From Aquila chrysaetos chrysaetos (lineage: Eukaryota > Chordata > Aves > Accipitriformes > Accipitridae), in contig NC_044030.1 of NCBI RefSeq assembly GCF_900496995.4, positions 77,602,017 to 77,666,016 on the forward strand: a DNA stretch of 64,000 nucleotides, read 5' to 3'. Below the pieces are notes generated by a model. That model had not been told where the DNA came from. It saw only the letters and a program-made list of their open reading frames with translations, and did no database searches. A program made the position numbers and the translations under genes. Positions 55,101 through 64,000 of this stretch are shown here, piece by piece; the stretch's first letter is position 1, and each line of letters starts with the position of its first letter.

Positions 55101-58100
55101 TGTTCTCCACCACCAAGTGTAAACTGAAGGATGAGTTTTGCAGCTCTACCCTACTCTGCTGTTGTGCTTTTACTGCAGACAGCATTTCTAAGCAAATGTT
55201 CTCTTATCCATATATTGCTCATAGTGTTGGGACTGGTGCAGAGCAATCCAGCCCTCAGTGGGGCAATTCCCAGCCCCTGGAGAATGCTGGCACACTGTAA
55301 GAGGGGACAAGCTCCCCAGCACCGTCCTCCCAGGGTATCCAAAGGTTGAGGAAGCTGTACAGACCAGTTTGAATGTTGGTATTAGAGGGGTAAAGAGAAG
55401 AAGAAGGTCTCCCAGTGAAAAATGACAACCAGAAAGCACTGGAGAAAACCCATGGAGAGTGGGAGCCTGAGCAGATGGCTAGAGGACCAAGGAGGAAGCT
55501 GGACTGAGGCCGTGAGAGCTGGGGATCAGAAAGTGAGGACTGTTTCCGTGTGCTTACTGACAACTGGGAAAGCTGACATAAGAGGAGAGCTTATATGATC
55601 CCAGGCATGTGAGGCAAGTATGTATTTTTCCACTAGGCTTATTTCAATGGCAGAAAAGGGATAACATTGATTTAATGTTGACCCATGCTTGCTGTTATTG
55701 TAACACCTTGTTGTCTCTGAGTGCTTACTGTTTGACCGTTTAACACATGAGCTAGTAAATAAGCTAGAATCAAGAGAATTGAAGAGTTCAGGAGTCTGTA
55801 AATCTCTTCATATACAGCTACCTGGCCTGTTCCAAGCTGTGATTACCTCTTTATAAAAGCTGTGAATCTCTCTCTATAATGCTGCCTGTCAATGCCTTAT
55901 CATTTCAAGATCAAAAGCAGAAGTAGATTTAACAGATTTTAAGCCCAGAAATAACCATTACAATTCACACAGCCTCAGTCAGTAAACTCATCACAACAGT
56001 GACTCCTCTTGGAGCTAAAGCACATCTTTCAGTAAAAGACAAGGAGTTTTGACCTGAAGGAGTTTGACAGATGCAGACAAGCTAGTGCCACACTAACTAT
56101 GTGTGCTCTAGTCCTTGTTTGAATTTGGTCAGCTGCCAAATCCCATTATATCCTTCTGCTAATTTAAAGAGCCTTGCACCATTGTGAATCCCTTCCCATG
56201 CAGGTGTTTTAGGCTGAGATCAAGTTATGGCTTAATTTATTTGTGAGGTCCTAAAAAGCTCCTTGAAGTTACGTTTCCCAGACCTTAGGTCAACCTTCTT
56301 GCTCTTCCGGACTTAGTTTGCATTTTTTGTCAATCAATCAATCACCTCCACTGAAGTGTCAACCCTGGATGTGTGCACTGCAGCTGGTGATGGATTTGCT
56401 TAATGCCGCTTCCGAACACAGGGCCCTGGTTTCACTCCTGCTCTGAACTACCCCAGTGGGGCAGCCAGACTCCACGTTTGGCTCAGTGTTCCAGTGTCAT
56501 GCTGGAAGGTCATGCTTTCCTTTACAACCTTCAAGCTTCTTTCAGCATCTCCAGTTCCAGGATGCAGCCCCAGAGCTGTGAGGGCTGTTTGCATGGGATT
56601 TATATCCACCCTCTGCCACCTTGCTTTTGTCTGTGCTCTGATGGGCATTGCTAAAACAACACCATAGTACCTAGTCATCTGGGTTGGCCTCTGAGACCAT
56701 CTTGCTGCTGGCGCTATTTACTTGGCAGCAACACTCACATCTGACACTGACAGCACTACCAACAGGAGCTGCATCATGAAAATATCCTGCTGAACCTTGC
56801 CAGACTCATTTATACCAGGCAGAGACCCCTGCCTACAGTTACCTTTAAAGATCTGCTAGTCCCAGCTCCCTTTAGCTGAATCCACACAGGTTTTGTGTAG
56901 TGCTTTTTTTTTTTCAAACAGGATGTTTATTTTTAAGAGAAAGGCCATGTTGAACCATTCTTTCAGGCTATAAATAATATCTTGCAACAGATTTATCACA
57001 GGCCTGAGTCAAAAGGATTTGCCAAGCAAGGTTGAAAGCTCACAGACTAGTTAGTGCATAGGGAACATGGTGGTGTTTAGGAGGTCTCACTTTTATAGAC
57101 AAGCAATTTTTCTGAAGCAGGGGAAACAGCTTGATTGCAATGTTTACGTTTCCTCTAATTCACTCAACCACACCACATAATGAGTGGCACTTCTGTAGCA
57201 CCTTTTTTACTAAGTCAGAGCTTACTCACTCCCAGGGAGGAGCAGGGACAAGGTATAGTCAGTGGTTTCACTGCAGCCTGCAGAAAGCAAAAACTGTCCC
57301 TGTGAAGCACTGTGAAGCATGGGTACCTTCTCTAATGAACCCCTGCCAGTGACTCCAAGCTGGGTAAGGGGCAGGGACAGAGAAGAGTGGAGAAGCCAAT
57401 TGCCTTGCTCTTGGGAAACGCTGTGCAGCCTGTGATCACAACTGTTAGGACTATTTCAGAGGTAACGGAATGGAGAGCTGGAGCTTTTTCTGCCAAACCC
57501 TCTCTCTTTCTCCCTTTGCAGGTAGCCAATGGTGGTGTCCCATTTTCTTGTTGCTTTTCTGAGTTACAGCTCAGACTAACCTTGACTCAAAATGAAGATC
57601 TGACTGATTGCAGAAGACCTTGCCTACAGCACTACCCTCTGAAAAATCATGCCTGGCAGCACATCCCTGTATCCCTGGCTATGGGCAGGGTACAAACACC
57701 CTGAAGAATGAAATTTCCCTACATAGGCAAGCGGCAAGAAACGTGGAGTTTCCTCTGCCACTGCAGAAGGGATGACAGATCCCTCTGCAAGTCTTTGTTC
57801 CCTACAGCCACCCCAGGATTTCCATCCTCAGGAACTGCACTGCAGGCCTGAGCTACCCCAGGCTCTCCCCATTGCAGGAACAGGACACAAACCCCTCTCC
57901 TTCACTGGTGCTTTATGCTGGGAAACCCTGTGAGGCTGGGCTGAGTGAGATGGCACCTCCACAGCCCTGCCTTTGGCCTTGTGGCAGAGGATGAGCAGAG
58001 ATTTCTCAGGCTGGGCTTCCTTTTTCCTTCTGCAGCCCGAGTTTCCCAGACCCCAGTGTTTTTATAGCACAGCTTTTCTTCGTGAACAAGCAGATGTAAT

Positions 58101-59039
58101 TGAAACCCAATCCATCAGGCTTTTGCTCTGCTCTGTTACAAACTCTAACCATGCAGCAAAGCCTGGCATGTTTTTTTTTTAATGACACAAAGGACACTAA
58201 ATTATTAATTTCCTGCACTCCCACTGGATGTTCTTCAGTTGCCCCCCCAGATAAAAATTGCGTTGTTTTCCTGATTTAGCAGGTTCCCTCAGTGCAGATC
58301 AAAGCAGGAGGCCTAATCCTAGAGAGGGATGAGCATCCTCCAGTCTCACAGCTGCATTTGCAAAAGTGGTTTCTGGTCATTCTGGTTTCAGTGCCTGACT
58401 TCTGACAGCAAGTCAATATAATCATCAGAAAGTCAGAGGAGGCAAACAAGTAAGAAAGCAGACACTGAGCAGTGCTCATGTCTACACTCCCTCTGCGCTC
58501 CTGGAAAGGCACCTTTCCCGTTCCCTGCAATCTCCAGTCCTCAGGATATCACAGCCAATACCAGCAACCAAAAGGGGAGATGTCTGCTCTGGCTGAGCAG
58601 GGCATGGGTTAATGTGTACCCAGACAGCACAGGCTGGCAGGGAGATGCAATGCCTTTTATTAGTTCAACTAATATATATATATGGAGAATAAAAGACAAG
58701 CTTTAGGGCACATGCACTTCTCTTTTCTTCCCAGGTATATTTGTTTGCCTAATAAAGGGTGTTATCTGTGCCCACATGCTTTGGCTTGCTTATGGTGTTT
58801 GAGACCATCCTGGCCACAACAGCTCCAGCCCCTTGGAAAGGCAGCTGTCCCCACATTGGCTCGACCTAATGGCCTTAATCTGAAGCATTTATCTTGGGGA
58901 ATTTCAGAGGATGACAGGGATCAGAAAGCTGAAAAAGTTAAAGGCAGTAACTATCCTAAAAAAAGAGAATCAGACACTTCAGTTTAACCTCACTTTTCAG
59001 AAGACGAGTGGAACAAGCCAACAATGTGTAAGTGTCTGT
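55101..59039. other. Non-coding sequence, no gene recognised
   Basis: AT-richer unique sequence with a short (TA)n run at 58672-58683 and T/A runs near 56907 and 58172. No exon recognised on either strand. Confidence 0.5.
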
Positions 59040-59640
59040 GAGGAGATGCATCACAGCTAACATAGATTTGTACCACAGAAGTCATGCTGAACCAGTCTGA
59101 TTTCTTTTTGCAACTAGATAATAGACCTTGTGGACAGAAAAGACAGAAATCATTAATCTTGACCTCAGGAAGACTTTGCCATTGCCTACCTTGATATTCC
59201 TCTCCTCAAGGAAGGTAAAAGATCTATATAAAGTGGGTAGAAGTTGGTAAGACCCAGCTGAATAGCTGTACCCAGAGCTGTCAGCAGATCTGTGTGCAAT
59301 GCTCATAGCTCCGTGGTCTGGAGGGGATCTGGTCAGTGTTTCTGTTAGTGCTTGGACACTGGGACAGATGGGAAGGCTGCAGGTGTCCAGGAAGGCAGGA
59401 CTGGAATTTGAAATTACTTTGCTGGATGAGAGATCTGACCTGGAAAACCTGTATGTGATTTAACAGGGACAAATGCAAGCTATTGCGAGTGACCAAGGAC
59501 AATTCCCTGCACAAATACACGATTGTGGCGAGGGAGTGTTCTGCCATCAGGGCTGGGGATAAAGGAATAATCACCTGGATGGGACCTGGCACTCCTGTGA
59601 TGCTGTGTAACAGTCAGCTGTGCCACGGCAGAGAAACGGG
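59040..59640 (+). mobile_element. Old CR1 LINE internal fragment
   Basis: Shows degenerate CR1 body landmarks in order: AGACCTTGTGGACAG, GACCTCAGGAAGACTTTGCC, then AACAGGGACAAATGCAAGCT and GGGCTGGGGATAAAGG. Diverged, with broken frames. Boundaries are approximate. Confidence 0.6.
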
Positions 59641-62600
59641 AGCATCGTGGCCAGGCGTGTGAAAAGATCCCTCTGCGCCAGGGAGGGCAGTGGGAGAGCT
59701 GCACCCATAGGACACCATGCAGCAAGGGCACAGCTCATGGGACGTGGTCTGGGGGATAACAAGAAGGAGATTTCAGCCCAGGAGGCTGGAGGTGGGAAAC
59801 ACAACACTGCCCAGGCAGGACAGGTCTCTGCACTGACCAGGACCCCATGGTGGGGTGAGGAGCTCAGACACCCCCTGGACTGGGAGTAGTGGGATCACAG
59901 GCAGTTCCCTGGTGGGATGTGGGAGTAGGGGAGAACGGAGGCTGTTTTCCCTAAGATGGCCTCACACAGTTGGCGTCCGGCATCCCGTCTCGCAGAAACA
60001 GTCAGTGAATTGGAGCGTAACAGCTTCCCTCCAGGAAAACCTTAGAGCTGCTTTGATCGCAGTCGTCATGGCATCTCCCACAGCCAGCGGGACTGTAAGG
60101 CAGCCCTTCTTCTCCGCTTCGCAGGGCTCTTCTTTTCCTTTTCTCCATGGGATAAAAATAATCCTTTTGTGTCAGCTCCATCACCGTGAGCAGCAAGACG
60201 TTTTATTCATCGGCGATTCCTTCCCTTCTCTCATTTAAACAATTCCCCATTGAGCCCATCAAATTAATTTGAGCAAGGGCCATTTATCTGGCCTGCCTGC
60301 CGGCGCAGGTGTCTCCCTTTCTTTTCTTTTGGAGGAGGCTGGTAAGTGGCACGAGTGCAAGTTGGGGAGAGGCTTGGCAAGGGCTGGGAGCTGCATGATG
60401 GTTTCGATCAGGGCATGCAGGGGCATGGAGTTCTGTAGATTGACGCACTCAGTCTCAGGAAACACGCAGGCAAGTCAAGCAAAGGGCTTTTTACGGCAAT
60501 GCACTTGGGATGTGTTTTACAACAGCACAGACACAATCTCCCAGGCAGGGAGCTGCCCTCTGTGTCTCCACTGGCAGCCTCAGCCCTTTCCAACCCAGGC
60601 CGGCTGTTTGGGGAAGGCTGTGTCAGGCTCTGGCAGCAGCTCAGGAGGAGTTACAGGGATGTGCCAAATCTCAAGCTGTTCCTCTGGCCCTTGTAGCCAC
60701 ATGTCTTCCTACTCTACATCATGCCAAATTTCCTGCCTTTGTCACTGCAGCAAATACCACCGGGCTCTGCAATGAGTGACACTGCCCCAGAGTGCCCAGA
60801 CAATGCCCAGGGACAATGTATGTAATACCACAAGCAAGGAAAAGCTGAAGAGCTTGAAGAAGAATAAAAGCCCACCTTCTCCAAGCTCTGGGGCATTGCT
60901 GGGTTCAGTGAGACAATGCACAAACATGGCTGGGATGGGTCTTGCACATGAGGACCGGTGTCCGATTTACCATCCCTGATGAGAGTCCTCAGGTGCCTAG
61001 GACATTGCACAGCCATGAGTTGGAGAGAATTAGTTACATTTTTCCACCTAAATTGTATGACCAGCACAAATGGAGGCCAAACCAACCCCTATGGAGATGC
61101 AGAGCCAATAGGGAGCTCCTCACCTTTGTCCCAGGGTTTTGAGGGCTTTGCTGGCCATGACACCTGTTGGATGCCTGCTCCACCCTGCTCACACCATGAT
61201 CCAGTTCCTCATCCTTTCCCCACGCTACTGCTACCTCTTCCCTCTGCCCCACACCAGGACCTGCACTCTCATCCTCCCCTTCTCACTCCTTTGTCTGCCA
61301 GGATGGACAGCTGAGGGGTAGCACAGGGCCAAGATGGGATTTCTGGGCTGGAGTCCTAACAGCATGCACATCACTGCTGTGTCAGCCGGTTGTGGGTGAG
61401 TATCTCTCAGTGCCCCATTCCACTTCCTTAATTTCACCCATTCTCCTGGGACCTGGCTGTCCCAATTTGAAATTTGGGGTTTGATAGGCTGTGACATCCA
61501 ACTGTCTTCCTGTGATGGACAAAGCAGGCAGGCAGGAGAGCCTGCCAGGTGCTGGACCTGGCAGACAGGGTTGTCCATCAGCGCGCCCCAACATAGGCTC
61601 CACTCCTGAGGTATGACTGTATTGGATATGTCCCAAAAGCACTCAGCAAGAGGGATGCACAGAGAAGAGAGGCTGCAGAAGAGAAGATCCATGGTGCCTA
61701 TGGACACCTCTCACTTGGCTGCTGTGGGTCTCAGGGAGATGGGTGTCCTCATCCCACTTCAACATGGAGAGGAGCTGCAGCTCATCCAAGGAGATGCAAA
61801 GTTCAGGTCCAGGACCAGGGCTGTATCTCCCAGGCCCCAGCCACTGCTTTGCACTACGTCCTCATGAAGAGCCATTGCCTTGCCCTTCAAACACCCCCTG
61901 TGGCTCAGAGGCTGAGCTAAGAAGCTTTCCTCCTCCACACCCCTGCAGCAGAGCCAGTGCTCAGGAATAGCTGCACTCCTGAGAGCTGCTTGTGGCTCTC
62001 TGGCAAAAAAGCAGTTCACCCTCAGATGACCTGGAGGATAAGCATCCACATTGCCTCCATCAGCAGGCAGCTGTAATCACTTATGGCAGGGGGCTGAGCC
62101 TCTGCAGGAGAGGCTGCAGGCTGGCAGACCTGCTCTCACACCCAGCCGTTGTTGGGAGAATGAGAGTGTCCCAAAAAGTCTCCCTCGCTGGCTCTGCCAA
62201 AGGCATGCTTTGAAAACAGCCTGTTCCCCTGGGGTTCCCTCTGCCTTTGTTCCAGGGCTGTTATTCAGGCAAAGAACTGGTGATTTCTCAGTATCCCAAA
62301 TTTTCTGGAGGGGATTTAAGTCAAGTGCATAGAAATGAATTCACAGAGGACAGCTAAAGAAAGAAACAAGGAGGAAAGGTGAGGCAAGTGGCCCATGAGG
62401 TTGGGCAGTGACTCTCTTGCCATAATGCTATGCTGTGCCCACTCCTCTGCTGCCACAGTTTTCTGTCAAGGTGCTGGTGAAAGCAGAGGCTCTGGCTTAA
62501 AGAGAAGCTGTGCAAGCTGAACAGGCATATTCAGGCAATCACAGATCTAACCAAAATGCAGGCCCTTCAAAGACGTGAATCAGTTCTCCTTCTCATGTAT

Positions 62601-64000
62601 TAGGGATTTCCCAGGACAAGCAGCGATGGGCTTATCATGCTGCAGAGGAGCAAAGCCCAGGCTGCTGGGGCCTGGGGAGCTCTAGGATAGCGGGCACCAA
62701 AGTACAGACACAATCTGTTGACAAGGAAAAGGACGAAAAGCCTGCAGGCAAAACAGTTTTTGTGGCAACATAACTGTGCCAGTGTGGATAAATACAAGGG
62801 AAGGAGTAAAATAAGGCCCTACTAAAAACCATTTTGCTTGGCCAAGTTCAGATTTCAGTTACTCTTGAATACCCAGAGGAGAGCAAATCCAATGGACACA
62901 CACCACATTTATGTCTAAAGAGGGGCATTTAGCTCAGTGACTTGACTATTATTGATAACAAAACCAAACCCCCCCAGCATTTTTCTCCAGAACCCTAATA
63001 TTGGAAAATGGAGCAGTCTTGCATCACTTTCAAGTATGGGCAACCCTTTTTATTACACAGATCTTCAAAGAGGAAACTAGAAGCCAAAGCCAGTCCTCCT
63101 GGCTTTGTCAGTGTCCCCCTGACAGCACACAGGACCTCACGGGATGAGACTTGCACTTTAGAAATAATTTAAAAGTATTACTGAATTTTCTTTAAATTGG
63201 ACCTTTTCTTGCTCCAGTTGCCAGTGTTCCCACTTGACATACCACACACACTTCATCCTGACCACTGGCAATTGACTTCAGCTTAAAATAACTTGTAAAT
63301 ACACTGATGTTGTCTCTCCACCAACTGCCTAACAGAGCAGTCACAGAAAGTGACATTACACTACAAAAATAAGGTTGAAGACACATAGCCAGGAACAGTA
63401 AAAAGAAGAAAAACAGAGCTCTTTGACCTTGGTGTTCAGCAATCCTGCAGTTACACGAGCTCTCTTTCCCTTCACATAGTTTGATGCAACCCTAAAGTTA
63501 TTTCTCCAAAAATGAAGAAAACTGATTTAATGAGAGAAGATTCAAGTCCTTTAGATCTACTGCTGGCTTGTTTGGGTTAGCTCTCCAAACAGTGCTAGTG
63601 TCTAAGGTTGCCACATCTCTGTCTGGGATCCAGAACTCGTTGTACCTGTGGTGTGACACTCTTGGATATCTGGATTTGTGCCGTAAAGCCACTCTCCTAT
63701 GCACAGTGGATATCTCCAGGGTCTCCAGATAAATATGCAAAAGCTTCAGTTCTGCCCAAGAAGGGCTGCAGCCTGCTGGCACATGGACCATCTCCTTTCC
63801 CAAAGAAACAGCTTTCCAGGACTAAACAGTCCCCTCATTTTATCTCAGGCTACACTAGATTGGCAGATATCCTGATGTAGGACAGTGGAGGAAGAAGGAA
63901 TCCTCAGGAGCTGTGAAGGTCTTACTGCTAATGGGTTTCCCAGCACAGTGGCAGGGCAGGAAAGCGAGTCAGGGAAGAAGCAGGCGGAAAGTGGCAGGGG
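59641..64000. other. Non-coding sequence to the end of the window, no gene recognised
   Basis: Unique sequence. An AT-rich patch at 60225-60290 (CATCAAATTAATTTGAGC) stands out. Open frames up to about 170 codons (60269-60775 plus strand, 63498-63803 minus strand) show no recognisable domain or splice support. Confidence 0.45.

Noticed and set aside
63498-63803. 101-codon minus-strand frame near the window end
   Set aside because: No recognised domain; could be an old repeat, but I could not assign one from memory.

Overview
This is a stretch of vertebrate nuclear genome, almost certainly from a bird. It has CR1 LINE copies with the avian-type 3' end, very GC-rich promoters, dense minisatellites and compact split genes. 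It also holds a gammaretrovirus-like endogenous provirus. Gene identities were assigned by reading translated exons against remembered vertebrate proteins; no database search was possible.

Five genes are recognised, in the order and relative orientation of human 9p13.3 (inverted as a block): ARID3C (+, last six coding exons, 8085-13846), DCTN3 (+, all seven coding exons, 18432-30001), RPP25L (+, single coding exon 32551-33111 behind a non-coding first exon), ENHO/adropin (+, 38573-38758) and DNAI1 (-, only the terminal coding exon 41244-41348). ENHO and DNAI1 converge tail to tail, as in human. CNTFR, which I recall lying between RPP25L and ENHO in human, is not in the 5.5 kb between them here.

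Layout: 1-8084 is intron or upstream sequence of ARID3C. It is GC-rich with two long minisatellites and many short AT-rich islands that look like conserved regulatory elements. 8085-14960 holds ARID3C exons and its 3' UTR. 14960-18200 is intergenic, with GT/CA repeats and homopolymer runs. 18.2-30.3 kb is DCTN3; its fifth intron carries a 7.17-kb antisense provirus (21764-28930) with near-identical 601-bp LTRs, a 5-bp target duplication and a broken gag-pro-pol-env. 30.4-33.9 kb is the CpG-island promoter and body of RPP25L, including a long proline-rich open frame downstream of exon 1. 34.87-35.89 kb is an antisense CR1 LINE. 36.76-40.03 kb is ENHO. 41.1-64 kb contains the DNAI1 terminal exon and then mostly unique non-coding sequence with two older CR1 remnants. 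I could not recognise further DNAI1 exons there.

The genes are linked by conserved synteny rather than a shared pathway: a transcription factor (ARID3C), a dynactin subunit (DCTN3), an RNase P/MRP-type Alba protein (RPP25L), a small membrane or secreted peptide (ENHO) and an axonemal dynein intermediate chain (DNAI1). The items most worth a second look are: the provirus whose LTRs look young but whose genes are heavily broken; a shortened adropin; an in-frame proline-rich 5' open frame at RPP25L; and the cluster of AT-rich islands in ARID3C. I saw no clearly new biological system.
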